16,154 bases of DNA, taken from assembly GCA_900554835.1 (NCBI GenBank), contig USJD01000073.1, forward strand, positions 1 through 16,154, given 5' to 3'. Every line of letters starts with the position of its first letter. The stretch's first letter is position 1. Positions 1 to 6,430 of the stretch are shown here, piece after piece. The notes under the pieces are model-generated. The model was given only the letters and a program-made list of their open reading frames with translations. It ran no database searches and was not told the origin of the DNA. This stretch comes from an uncultured Prevotella sp. Lineage in GTDB: Bacteria > Bacteroidota > Bacteroidia > Bacteroidales > Bacteroidaceae. A program made the position numbers and the translations under genes.

Positions 1-436
1 TTTAGCCCTCCTTTGAATACGTGTACCCTATTTTTTGAAGACTGAGTAGTTACATAAAAACAGGCTATTTTCGACATAATATTCAAAACAATTTATCCTT
101 TTATCGTGTAGGCACACATAAAACAACAAATATAAGATAATAGTTTATTTTTTTCGCTTTTATATTTTTTACCTATCTACATAAAAACACAATTCGAATA
201 GAACCCATTCTCAAAGAAACACCCCCACTTTTATTTTTCCCTGCCCACGGAAAAATTATTGCCTGGGCAGGGAAAAATAAAAGTATGGGCAGATATATTA
301 TAATATGTAATAACGTAATACGACATACCATTGCAAACTATGTACATACATTTTACTACCTGTTACATACGCTTGTCATATTTAATACGCTTGCAAAACA
401 CTTGCAAAACAAGTCACAAGATTGTTTTATATATCA
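1..436. other. AT-rich non-coding stretch
   Basis: I find no credible coding region in these bases on either strand. The stretch is very AT-rich. It contains the perfect inverted repeat at 227-284, a tandem direct duplication of the 11-mer CTTGCAAAACA (390-400 and 401-411), and two copies of ATACGCTTG (367-375 and 385-393). It lies downstream of the alcohol dehydrogenase remnant on the minus strand. Together with that remnant it looks like decayed intergenic DNA, not a regulatory region of a gene inside the window. Confidence 0.6.
227..284. repeat. Perfect 21-bp inverted repeat (large hairpin)
   Basis: Left arm 227-247 and right arm 264-284 are exact reverse complements over 21 bases, around a 16-base loop. 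The inner part of the stem is GC-rich (CCCTGCCCA / TGGGCAGGG) and the outer part is A/T only. On both strands the 5' arm is the T-rich one and the 3' arm the A-rich one, the reverse of an intrinsic terminator, where a T-run follows the stem. TGGGCAG recurs at once outside the right arm, at 286-292. It may be a palindromic interspersed repeat, a MITE-like remnant or a cruciform site; the sequence alone does not decide. Confidence 0.75.
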
Positions 437-575
437 TTACAAAATCCAATGATACAATGCAAGAATATCCTCCTTAGAAACTTCACGAGGATTAGCCGGA
501 GTACAAAATGTCAGTGATTGTCTGTTCTGCCAATGCAGGAATATCCGCTTCGGTAATGCCCAAATCAGGAAATAC
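437..575 (-). pseudogene. C-terminal remnant of an iron-containing alcohol dehydrogenase (FucO/lactaldehyde reductase type)
   Basis: Read on the minus strand, one frame gives FPDLGITEADIPALAEQ and a second frame, shifted by one base around 511-520, gives LTFCTPANPREVSKEDILAL and then YHWIL and a stop at 437-439. Joined, these match the usual C-terminus of group III iron-dependent alcohol dehydrogenases such as FucO, where a DIPALA helix precedes a CxxxNPRE segment and a final acidic helix ending in LY. Nothing recognisable of the roughly 350 upstream residues remains, so the metal and NAD domains are lost. It is a truncated, frameshifted relic without expected function, recognised by pattern recall and not by an alignment. 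Confidence 0.7.
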
Positions 576-631
576 CAAATAAGGAAAATGAGAAAACAAC
601 TTAAGAATTTGCCATATTTATTTTTTTATTC

Positions 632-662
632 TTGCAGATTCTGATTTTTTATATTAACTTTG
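632..662 (+). promoter_or_regulatory. Bacteroidota-type promoter for the B3/4 protein
   Basis: TTG at 632-634, a 20-base gap, then TAACTTTG at 655-662. This matches the -33/-7 consensus of the Bacteroidota primary sigma factor. The start codon at 703 lies about 40 bases downstream, giving a short leader. No other candidate is seen before the following patatin gene, so both genes are probably read from here. Confidence 0.75.
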
Positions 663-702
663 CACCAAGGATAAGTAGAACAATTAACAGAAATACATTC
701 AT

Positions 703-1368
703 ATGAAAATCATAGTATCACCCGAAATAGAATCAGTATGCCCTTCTTTTGTTGGAGCATGCATAGAAGCTTCCGTTGTAAATACACAATACTGCCAAGA
801 ACTCTGGGATGAAATCGAAGAACTGGGCAGAAGATACAAACAGGAATTGACAACAGAATCGCTCAAAGACATGAGTGGCATAGCTGCTACCCGTAAGGTA
901 TACCGTTCCTGTGGCAAGGACCCATCCCGCTATCGCCCTGCCTCAGAAGCATTAATCCGCCGCTTATTACAGGGCAAGGAACTTTACCAAAGAGATACAC
1001 TTGTGGATCTCGTAAACTTAGCCAGCATAGCCTATGGCTACAGCATAGGCGGTTTTGACGCTGATAAATTTCAAGGAGATACCCTTACCTTAGGTGTGGG
1101 GAAAGCCGGCGAACCTTATGAAGGTATAGGAAGAGGAACTATTAATATAGAGGGATTACCTGTATATAGAGACCAAATAGGAGGAGTTGGCACACCAACA
1201 AGCGATAATGAACGAACGAAGATGGAAATGAATACCACCCATCTTGTCGTGCTTATCAACGGATATGATGGAAACGAAGCTAATGTTCGCGCAAATGCCG
1301 AATACATCCAAACTCTACTCAAGAAATACTGCATGAGCGACGGAGGAACTTATTTCATCTACAAATAG
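703..1368 (+). CDS. B3/4 domain protein (PheRS beta editing-domain-like)
   Basis: A 221-residue protein resembling the free-standing B3/4 domain found in the beta subunit of phenylalanyl-tRNA synthetase, where it edits mischarged tRNA. Family-like stretches are SGIAATRKVYRSCGKDPSRY (about residues 58-77), then RPASEALIRRLL, DLVNLASI and SIGGFD, with a long beta-rich second half. Stand-alone members are common in bacteria; a tRNA or aminoacyl-ester-related role is inferred from the fold and is not proven. There is no signal peptide, so it should be cytosolic. The start at 703 is the first ATG after a well-placed promoter. The patatin-like gene follows after 100 bases and may share its transcript. 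Confidence 0.85.
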   Translation: MKIIVSPEIESVCPSFVGACIEASVVNTQYCQELWDEIEELGRRYKQELTTESLKDMSGIAATRKVYRSCGKDPSRYRPASEALIRRLLQGKELYQRDTLVDLVNLASIAYGYSIGGFDADKFQGDTLTLGVGKAGEPYEGIGRGTINIEGLPVYRDQIGGVGTPTSDNERTKMEMNTTHLVVLINGYDGNEANVRANAEYIQTLLKKYCMSDGGTYFIYK

Positions 1369-1398
1369 ATAATCTCAGAGATATAGATAATCTCAGAT
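1365..1398 (+). repeat. Short tandem repeat, period 18
   Basis: ATAGATAATCTCAGA occurs at 1365-1379 and again at 1383-1397. The first copy overlaps the stop codon of the B3/4 gene. It looks like a small replication-slippage duplication just after the stop; no function is evident. Confidence 0.7.
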
Positions 1399-1468
1399 TT
1401 CCAGACTGTTCCTAAGAATACAAATAGGGTCATCCCAAAACTGGCATTTTTCTTCAAAAACAAAAGCA

Positions 1469-2548
1469 ATGAGGACATCCATGAAATTTTTCCTATTAAG
1501 TTGCCTCCTTATATATATAATAGGTATAGGCAGCACAGAGGCTAAACAGCAGGAAGAACGTCCCAAAATAGGACTTGTCTTGGGTGGTGGCGGTGCAAAA
1601 GGTGCTGCCACAGTAGGAGTCTTGAAATATATAGAGAAATCCGGCATCCCAATAGACTATATTGCAGGAACCAGTATCGGGAGCATCATTGGCGGTCTCT
1701 ATGCCTGCGGTTACAGAAGTGAAGAACTTGACAGTATGTTCAGATCTCAGGAATGGATGAATTTGCTGACAGACCGCAACATGGAAATCTGCGAAAAACC
1801 CATTGTTAAGCGGAATGGCGTCACCTATCTGTTTGGGTTCCCGATAGCCAGAAAGGGAAGCAAGTTGATTGACAAATCCGTAGGTATGATACGAGGTGAT
1901 AAGATCTTCGCCCTACTCGATTCTATGATAACAACCAAGCTCACTATAACAAACAAACAAAGTTTTCAATACGGAGATTCTATCCACCACCAAGATAGTA
2001 TTTCCTTCGATAGTTTACCCATCCCTTTCCGATGCGTAGCTACCGACTATATCAACCGGCAGAAAGTGATACTCAAGAACGGCAATTTAGCAAGAAGCAT
2101 GCGAGCCAGTATGGCAATACCAGGTGCATTCAAAGCCATCAATATCAATGGAATTGAACTATTAGATGGCGGACTGGTGGATAATCTTCCCGTAGATGTG
2201 GTGCTTGATATGGGAGCAGATATTGTGATAGCCATTGACTTAACGGTTAAGAAACATGAAGACAGTAAAGCCTGGAAAAGAGAACGGAAAGCCAAAAAGT
2301 ATGAAAATGCAGAGAAATTCATGGGGCAACTCCTCCATTGGATAACCCAGCGTCCAGACCTCAGCCAATACCAAGAAAATCTACGCCATATCAACGTTTA
2401 TATCAATCCAGATTTAAAAGGATTTTCCGCAGCCAGCTTCAGCGATAAAAAAGTAATAAAGATGATAGAAAAAGGAGAAGAAGCTGGAAAAAAGGCCATG
2501 AAAGATCTCTTGAAAATCAATAAGAAAATACAAGAGCAACACAAATAA
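1469..2548 (+). CDS. Exported patatin-like phospholipase
   Basis: A 359-residue patatin-family serine lipase/acyl hydrolase. The oxyanion-hole motif GGGGAKG is at residues 39-45, the nucleophile elbow GTSIG has its serine at 69, and the dyad aspartate is D233 in LLDGGLVDN, so the Ser-Asp dyad is complete. The N-terminus is a signal peptide (hydrophobic run ending near STEA), placing the enzyme in the periplasm or at the outer membrane. Many Bacteroidota patatins continue into a BamA-like outer-membrane barrel of several hundred residues; this one stops after the catalytic domain and a basic helical tail. The start could instead be the ATG at 1481, which has AGGA just upstream and gives a tighter signal peptide (MKFFLLSC). 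The substrate is not predictable. Confidence 0.9.
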   Translation: MRTSMKFFLLSCLLIYIIGIGSTEAKQQEERPKIGLVLGGGGAKGAATVGVLKYIEKSGIPIDYIAGTSIGSIIGGLYACGYRSEELDSMFRSQEWMNLLTDRNMEICEKPIVKRNGVTYLFGFPIARKGSKLIDKSVGMIRGDKIFALLDSMITTKLTITNKQSFQYGDSIHHQDSISFDSLPIPFRCVATDYINRQKVILKNGNLARSMRASMAIPGAFKAININGIELLDGGLVDNLPVDVVLDMGADIVIAIDLTVKKHEDSKAWKRERKAKKYENAEKFMGQLLHWITQRPDLSQYQENLRHINVYINPDLKGFSAASFSDKKVIKMIEKGEEAGKKAMKDLLKINKKIQEQHK

Positions 2549-2593
2549 AAAAGCGTCGCTGTTACCAAACATTTTGGCTACAGCAACGCTTTT
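2549..2593. terminator. Bidirectional hairpin terminator between convergent genes
   Basis: AAAAGCGTCGCTGT (2549-2562) pairs with ACAGCAACGCTTTT (2580-2593), with one mismatch on the plus strand that becomes a G-U pair on the minus strand; the stem continues inward with CCAAA/TTTGG. Plus-strand RNA ends in a short U-run; minus-strand RNA ends in a longer one. It sits between the patatin stop and the minus-strand small membrane protein, so it can serve both. Confidence 0.8.
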
Positions 2594-2627
2594 CTGCTAT
2601 ATCTGACACAAAAACTCCAAAACTTAT

Positions 2628-2780
2628 TTACGCAATATACACCCAATAGATACCAGCCAAAATTGCTAATACCAGTATGCCGATAATAGTCTTAACCAAA
2701 CATGTTGCAACTTTCTTTACAATCAAGAAGCCAACGACCAGCACAACCAAGGCAAAAATATAATATCCGAAATCATCCAT
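2628..2780 (-). CDS. Small two-helix membrane protein, 50 residues
   Basis: A 50-residue minus-strand ORF beginning MDDFGYYIFALVVLVVGFLI, then the polar turn VKKVATCLVK, then a second hydrophobic stretch (TIIGILVLAILAGIYWVYIA) and a stop. The shape is a helical hairpin in the inner membrane with a KK-containing loop. It lies 70 bases downstream of the pseudouridine synthase gene on the same strand, has no promoter of its own that I can see, and is followed by the bidirectional terminator, so it is probably the last gene of that transcript. The composition and placement argue for a real gene; similar tiny membrane proteins occur in Bacteroidota, but I know no function. Confidence 0.75.
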   Translation of the reverse strand: MDDFGYYIFALVVLVVGFLIVKKVATCLVKTIIGILVLAILAGIYWVYIA

Positions 2781-2850
2781 TTCACTATTATAATTTATTT
2801 AAAAAGACTAAAATAGAGACTCATTACTTCATAAAAGCCCTAACATATTT

Positions 2851-3783
2851 TTACTTAAAAACCTTACGGAACTCAGCAGGGATAGGAGTTTCAAACTCCA
2901 TAGGCTGATGAGTTACAGGATGATAAAAACAGAGCACATATGCATGAAGACAAAGACGATGACAAGGATCATCTCCATTGCCATATTTTATATCCCCACA
3001 GACAGGATGTCCCATATCAGCAGTATGCACACGAATCTGATTTTTACGACCAGTCTCTAAGCGAAACTCTACCAAAGAATAATCAGTCGAACGAGTGAGC
3101 GTATGAAAGTGAGTTACAGCATATTTACCTCCATTATCAGTAGGACTGCTATATGTAATATAAGCTTTATTATCCTTGAGCCAATTAGCAATCGTTCCCT
3201 CATCTTCCTCCATCTCTCCAGAGACTACAGCTACATATCTACGGTCATAAACATTGTTGTGCCAATCATTCTCCAAAGCAAGTTCAGTCTGCTTATCCTT
3301 CGCATAAATCATCAGACCAGAAGTATCACGGTCAAGGCGATGAACGACATGTGCCTGACAATTCTGACGTGACTTATGGAAATAGTCATCCAGAACAGCT
3401 TTCACATTCAGCGTAGAATGTCCAGCAGCCATACTCAAGATACCCACGTTTTTCTCAACAACGACAAGATACCTATCCTCATAAACTATCTTAACAAATC
3501 GATTTTTAAACTTATCATTGTTTTTCTTAGTTTTGCTGACTGAGATTTTCATACCAGGACGCAGCGCATAATCAAACTGCGTAATGATCTTACCATCCAC
3601 TTTAATACCTCGTCCCTGGAGAGTCAACTTAATCTTGGTTTTACTCTCCCCTTTGATATTTTCAAGAAGCCATTCCAGAAGCGGAGCCGGTTTTCCGACT
3701 ACATAGTGAGCATATTCGTTAGGAACGCCATAGCCTCCCCTTTGGTTGGCACTTTTCTGCCATTTATTGCTTTGATGCGCCAT
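2851..3783 (-). CDS. RluA-family pseudouridine synthase
   Basis: A 310-residue RNA pseudouridine synthase of the RluA family. The signature HRLDRDTSG is at residues 148-156, and D151 is the expected catalytic aspartate. The N-terminal part (about residues 30-85) looks like an S4-type RNA-binding domain (LLEWLLENI, GRGIKVDGK), and the C-terminal part carries the family's usual QIRVHTADMGHPVCGD segment. It would isomerise uridine in rRNA or tRNA; the exact site cannot be told from the sequence. The gene is read leftward from its own promoter at 3826-3856 and probably shares its transcript with the small membrane protein downstream. Confidence 0.93.
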   Translation of the reverse strand: MAHQSNKWQKSANQRGGYGVPNEYAHYVVGKPAPLLEWLLENIKGESKTKIKLTLQGRGIKVDGKIITQFDYALRPGMKISVSKTKKNNDKFKNRFVKIVYEDRYLVVVEKNVGILSMAAGHSTLNVKAVLDDYFHKSRQNCQAHVVHRLDRDTSGLMIYAKDKQTELALENDWHNNVYDRRYVAVVSGEMEEDEGTIANWLKDNKAYITYSSPTDNGGKYAVTHFHTLTRSTDYSLVEFRLETGRKNQIRVHTADMGHPVCGDIKYGNGDDPCHRLCLHAYVLCFYHPVTHQPMEFETPIPAEFRKVFK

Positions 3784-3825
3784 ATTCTATTTCTATTATT
3801 TTCAATTTTCAAATGTTTTAAAATA

Positions 3826-3856
3826 CAAAAGTACTTCTTTTTGACAACACCACCAA
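3826..3856 (-). promoter_or_regulatory. Promoter for the pseudouridine synthase gene
   Basis: Read on the minus strand: TTG (complement of 3854-3856), a 20-base gap, then TACTTTTG (complement of 3826-3833). This fits the Bacteroidota -33/-7 pattern, about 43 bases before the start codon. It is back to back with the rightward promoter at 3907-3936. Confidence 0.7.
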
Positions 3857-3906
3857 GCCTCTGTGACATTTTAACTAAAAATTAAGCAAGTTTTATCATC
3901 AAAGTA

Positions 3907-3936
3907 TTGATATTCAAATTTTTTTTCGTAACTTTG
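3907..3936 (+). promoter_or_regulatory. Strong Bacteroidota promoter feeding the cassette region
   Basis: TTG at 3907-3909, a 19-base gap, then TAACTTTG at 3929-3936. It is the only clear promoter of this type I find on the plus strand between here and the galM promoter at 12413. It probably drives the small genes from 4127 on, and ancestrally the ABC-F gene at 7381. Confidence 0.78.
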
Positions 3937-3944
3937 CAGCCAAA

Positions 3945-4126
3945 ACATCTCCACAGGCTTAGTTAGAGTGAAGAAGCAATAGGAACAGTCTATAAAAAAA
4001 GTTCAACTCCTCCAGTCAATCAACGCCCTGAATGAGACAAAATAAAAATCTAAGGATAGTGAAATAAAGCTCCTGAGATTTTTTAGCTGATAATAGAATA
4101 GAAATAAATATCTAAATATTTAGATT
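3945..4126 (+). other. Long 5' leader before the cassette region
   Basis: About 180 bases separate the promoter from the first clear gene, long for this genome type (other leaders here are about 40 bases). It holds an 11-codon ORF, MRQNKNLRIVK, at 4032-4067, and a perfect 14-bp palindrome TCTAAATATTTAGA at 4111-4124, two bases before the start codon at 4127. Either could affect translation or attenuation. Both could also be chance in AT-rich DNA, and there is no recognisable riboswitch. Confidence 0.4.
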
Positions 4127-4360
4127 ATGGAGAACTTTATATACTTAATAGCATTCGTGTGCGCTGTGTTGAATATTGCCTTATTCTTCAAGGTTTGGAG
4201 GATGACAGATGACATTCACGCCATTAGGGGACGACTTGCCCCAAGAAAGGAAGAAATCGGCAAGTTCGACAGTGTTCCGTCCACATGGGAGGAAGCGGAC
4301 AAGAAAGCAAGCAATTTACAAGTAAACAAAAATAACAATTTACAAATAATTGATAATTAA
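4127..4360 (+). CDS. Small single-helix membrane protein, C-terminus from repeat copy A
   Basis: A 77-residue protein with one membrane helix (about residues 3-22, FIYLIAFVCAVLNIALFF), then KVWRMTDDIHAIRGRL and a charged tail. The N-terminal layout resembles small Bacteroidota membrane proteins with a helix followed by a VWxMTDD-type segment; I know no function. The last 17 or so codons, encoding the Asn/Gln-rich end SNLQVNKNNNLQIIDN, are the beginning of repeat copy A, so the natural C-terminus was probably lost and replaced by translated repeat. It is the first gene after the promoter at 3907. It may be functional or a truncated remnant. Confidence 0.6.
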   Translation: MENFIYLIAFVCAVLNIALFFKVWRMTDDIHAIRGRLAPRKEEIGKFDSVPSTWEEADKKASNLQVNKNNNLQIIDN

Positions 4361-4391
4361 GGAATTATAGAGATAAGATGATTACAGTAAC
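4309..4391 (+). repeat. Leader repeat copy A, ending with a copy of the ABC-F gene start
   Basis: This segment matches the sequence in front of the ABC-F gene (copy D) and copies B and C. The 5' part AGCAATTTACAAGTAA corresponds to AGCAATATGCAAGTAA of D; the middle AATTGATAAT and GAATTATAGA are shared with C. At its 3' end, 4378-4391 reads ATGATTACAGTAAC, identical to the first 14 nt of the ABC-F coding sequence at 7381-7394; after that the sequences diverge and the copied start runs into a stop after nine codons. It begins inside the preceding gene's coding sequence. Confidence 0.75.
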
Positions 4392-4639
4392 TCATCTACA
4401 TCCGTAATAGCAAACATGCTTGACGATCACAATAATCAGGACATCGAAACTGGAACAGAACGAGCAAAGGAGCGAAAAGAAGAAGAAGAATCACTCATGA
4501 CAAGAATGCCCAGTTCATCCAGATAATCAACGTCAAGAATCAAGGATAAAATAATCAGAGCAAAGATTAGCGAGATGTACCTTTTTAGTAAAATTCTCGC
4601 CGACAACGGAATCGTAGAATAACATTATATATAAAAATT
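4392..4639 (+). pseudogene. Decayed gene debris between copy A and the secreted-protein gene
   Basis: No intact gene of normal size is visible. A 36-codon ORF at 4416-4526 (MLDDHNNQDIETGTERAKER and a Glu-rich tail) could be a small protein, but it looks like part of a broken longer frame. Further on, 4535-4621 reads in another frame as RIKDKIIRAKISEMYLFSKI then LADNGIVE and a stop, which has the composition of a real protein C-terminus but no start. The final bases before 4640 (TAACATTATATATAAAAATT) resemble the leader before 6597. I interpret this as remnants of one or more lost genes. Confidence 0.45.
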
Positions 4640-5149
4640 ATGAAGAAGATGTTTTTGCTTATGTTGGCAGTATTGCTGACTACAAGTACTATGGCAAAAC
4701 GATTATATAGCTTAACAGACATAATAGAGCCAGAATGTCCTAGGACAGAAGAATACGGAAGTATGTTTCAAAACGATTCAATATGGACTAAATTCGGTAC
4801 TGACGAATATTCTTGTAGGGTATCTATTAAGAACAATACGGATAGAAGAATGTATATAGAGTGGAGTAACTTTAGATGGGATGGCTGTCCCATTGTGTTT
4901 GATACAGACAATAGGCTCTTTATTAATAACCAAAAAGAGGATGGGGTTATCATGCCAGACGAAAGGCTCGGTCAGAATATCATTCAAAAGAATCTAGTAG
5001 GAGAAAGCAGAATTACTCATAGGATGATAGATATTAAATATCTTAAAAAAGGAGGAAAAGCAAAGTCAAAGATAATAGTTCCAATAAGATATGCAAGCGG
5101 GTACACAAAAGACCACCTTTTTATAATAAAGGCATACAGCGAAGATTAA
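4640..5149 (+). CDS. Secreted protein of unknown function
   Basis: A 169-residue protein with a clear signal peptide: MKKMFLLMLAVLLTTSTMA, a signal peptidase I site after TMA, and no lipobox cysteine. The mature part (about 150 residues) has alternating polar and hydrophobic stretches typical of a small beta-rich domain, with two cysteines near the N-terminus (PECPRTEE, EYSCRVSI) and one in DGCPIVFD. I recognise no family. It would act in the periplasm or outside the cell. The next gene starts 14 bases after its stop, so the two are probably translated from one transcript and may belong together. It lies between repeat copies A and B. Confidence 0.75.
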   Translation: MKKMFLLMLAVLLTTSTMAKRLYSLTDIIEPECPRTEEYGSMFQNDSIWTKFGTDEYSCRVSIKNNTDRRMYIEWSNFRWDGCPIVFDTDNRLFINNQKEDGVIMPDERLGQNIIQKNLVGESRITHRMIDIKYLKKGGKAKSKIIVPIRYASGYTKDHLFIIKAYSED

Positions 5150-5163
5150 GAAATGAAACAGTT

Positions 5164-5541
5164 ATGAAAACAGCAAAAGATATACTTAAAGAAAAGAACT
5201 ACAAGAAATTCGACTTCGAGAAAGCTTGCAATGAAATCGAGACGTTCTTTTTGGAAAACAAGGCTAATGCAAAGTTAGTTTTGGTAGCAGAGAGTCTATA
5301 TGGCGAAACTGAAGATGGCGAACACAATGGTTTTGAAATTTACGTAAACGACGAAATAGCTAACTATGTAACCAGAAGAGGCTGCATGAAAATAAAGTCG
5401 CCAAACGTGGATATTAACAGAGGTTTTGCGATTATGGAAGTTGAACCTTCTGCAATCGCTGGCTTTATAGGTATATTGAAGAAAAATAAGTTTTATGTTG
5501 AAAGAATATCAAGCGGAGTCTATAATGTGACACTATTATAA
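5164..5541 (+). CDS. Small cytosolic protein of unknown function
   Basis: A 125-residue soluble protein without signal peptide or membrane segment. It begins with a Lys-rich helical region (MKTAKDILKEKNYKKFDFEK) and continues with an alternating helix/strand pattern, including NGFEIYVNDEIANYVTRRG and a final strand-rich part IERISSGVYN-like (VERISSGVYNVTLL). I do not recognise a family. The 14-base gap to the secreted protein upstream suggests a two-gene cassette in which one product is exported and the other stays inside. Such a layout would fit a defence or immunity pair, but nothing in the sequence demonstrates that. Confidence 0.7.
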   Translation: MKTAKDILKEKNYKKFDFEKACNEIETFFLENKANAKLVLVAESLYGETEDGEHNGFEIYVNDEIANYVTRRGCMKIKSPNVDINRGFAIMEVEPSAIAGFIGILKKNKFYVERISSGVYNVTLL

Positions 5542-5572
5542 GATGTCATCAAGCCTACGTTAGCTTGTCCAG

Positions 5573-5656
5573 CAGCAATATACAAGCAACACAAAACAAG
5601 AAATTATAAATAATCAAAAATAAAAGACAGATAATAACAGTAACATATAAAGGATT
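5573..5656 (+). repeat. Leader repeat copy B
   Basis: Bases 5573-5634 align without gaps to 7312-7373 (copy D, in front of the ABC-F gene), 51 of 62 positions being identical by hand count; both start with CAGCAATAT and both contain TTATAAATA. The rest, 5635-5656, ends in ATTATG at the start of the lipoprotein gene. The copy therefore supplies that gene's leader. Confidence 0.8.
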
Positions 5657-6250
5657 ATGAAGAAGCTATCATTTGTATTTACGTTAGCATTCGTAGGCAT
5701 ACATTCGTTTTCCGGATGCAGAACTGGCAGCAATACGAGTCAAAAAGACAGTAGTCTGTATCTAAACGATAGCATACAAATTGGTGATACTGTCATAAAC
5801 TTGATTGGTAAGGGATGGGTAGTTCCTGACCCTGAATACAAGGATATGTATAACCTTACAGACAAAAAACTCGGTGATGTTTCTTTTGAAAAAGCAAGAG
5901 CAAACGTCAAAGATGGAATAGTTAACGGGTTCTCGTATATAAGCAATTCATACCGGGATAAAGATGAATTTCAAGCCTTTGAAAGTAAGCTATTCGTTTC
6001 TTTAAGTAAGGAGTACGGAAAGCCTACGAGAGATTCCTCGTACGTTGAGAGCGAGGAAGATTCAAAGAACTTTATGCACGATTATGTGTGGGAGAATAAG
6101 CATCGAACGATATTGGTTACAATAAACAGAACTCAGTGGATCCTGTTTGGAGGAGATGATATGTATAGCATATTAGCATACGTAAATATACAAGATAGTA
6201 TAATAAAGAAAAAGCATCTTGAACATTTATTCTATAGAAAAATAGAATAA
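5657..6250 (+). CDS. Lipoprotein of unknown function
   Basis: A 197-residue protein with a lipoprotein signal: MKKLSFVFTLAFVGIHSFSG followed by C21 in the lipobox FSGC. The mature part starts with a Ser/Asn/Thr-rich linker and then a soluble domain of about 165 residues with aromatic and acidic stretches (GKGWVVPDPEYKDMYNLTDK, FESKLFVSLSKEYGKPTRD, HRTILVTINRTQWILFGG). The pattern of an EYGKPT-type turn followed by strand pairs occurs in several small Bacteroidota lipoproteins, but I cannot name a family. It should be membrane-anchored in the periplasm or at the cell surface. It is a single-gene cassette between repeat copies B and C, with no promoter of its own that I can see. Confidence 0.78.
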   Translation: MKKLSFVFTLAFVGIHSFSGCRTGSNTSQKDSSLYLNDSIQIGDTVINLIGKGWVVPDPEYKDMYNLTDKKLGDVSFEKARANVKDGIVNGFSYISNSYRDKDEFQAFESKLFVSLSKEYGKPTRDSSYVESEEDSKNFMHDYVWENKHRTILVTINRTQWILFGGDDMYSILAYVNIQDSIIKKKHLEHLFYRKIE

Positions 6251-6352
6251 ATGATTAATCATGCTACGCTCAATGTTATTGCAAGTAAAGCAAGAAACGG
6301 ACAAACCTAGGGTATAAAGCTGGCTGAGTCTTCGGTGAAAACAAGCATGAGT
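6251..6352 (+). other. Non-coding spacer with a 12-bp palindrome
   Basis: Right after the lipoprotein stop lies the perfect palindrome ATGATTAATCAT (6251-6262), then about 90 bases with no ORF of note. It could be a protein-binding site or chance. Together with copy C and the fragment behind it, it makes up the 346-base interval before the next gene. Confidence 0.4.
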
Positions 6353-6430
6353 CATCAATATGCAAGTAACAATAAATAATAAGTTATAAACAATTGATAA
6401 TCAGGAAATTATAGAATTAAAATAATTATG
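6353..6430 (+). repeat. Leader repeat copy C
   Basis: From 6351 to 6371 the sequence matches 7310-7330 (copy D) at 20 of 21 positions (ATCAATATGCAAGTAACA against AGCAATATGCAAGTAACA). Its second half (AATTGATAATCAGGAAATTA) is closest to copy A. It ends at ATG 6428-6430, but that ATG opens only a 19-codon frame, because the fragment attached behind it is out of register. Confidence 0.78.

Noticed and set aside
390..411. Tandem 11-mer CTTGCAAAACA as an iteron or origin element
   Set aside because: Only two copies, with no DnaA boxes, AT-unwinding pattern or replication gene nearby. It is probably a slippage duplication.
2702..2908. 68-codon plus-strand frame
   Set aside because: It overlaps the 50-residue minus-strand membrane protein and the end of the RluA-type gene. 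Its composition is not protein-like and it has no promoter.
4416..4526. 36-codon ORF as an independent small gene
   Set aside because: Kept only as debris: it has no leader of the kind seen before the other genes, a low-complexity Glu/Lys stretch, and protein-like fragments in other frames nearby.
5542..5580. Integron attC-like site (GCCTACGTTAGC near 5553)
   Set aside because: The bases do not fit the paired RYYYAAC/GTTRRRY cores of attC sites, the other repeat copies lack this motif, and no integrase is in the window.
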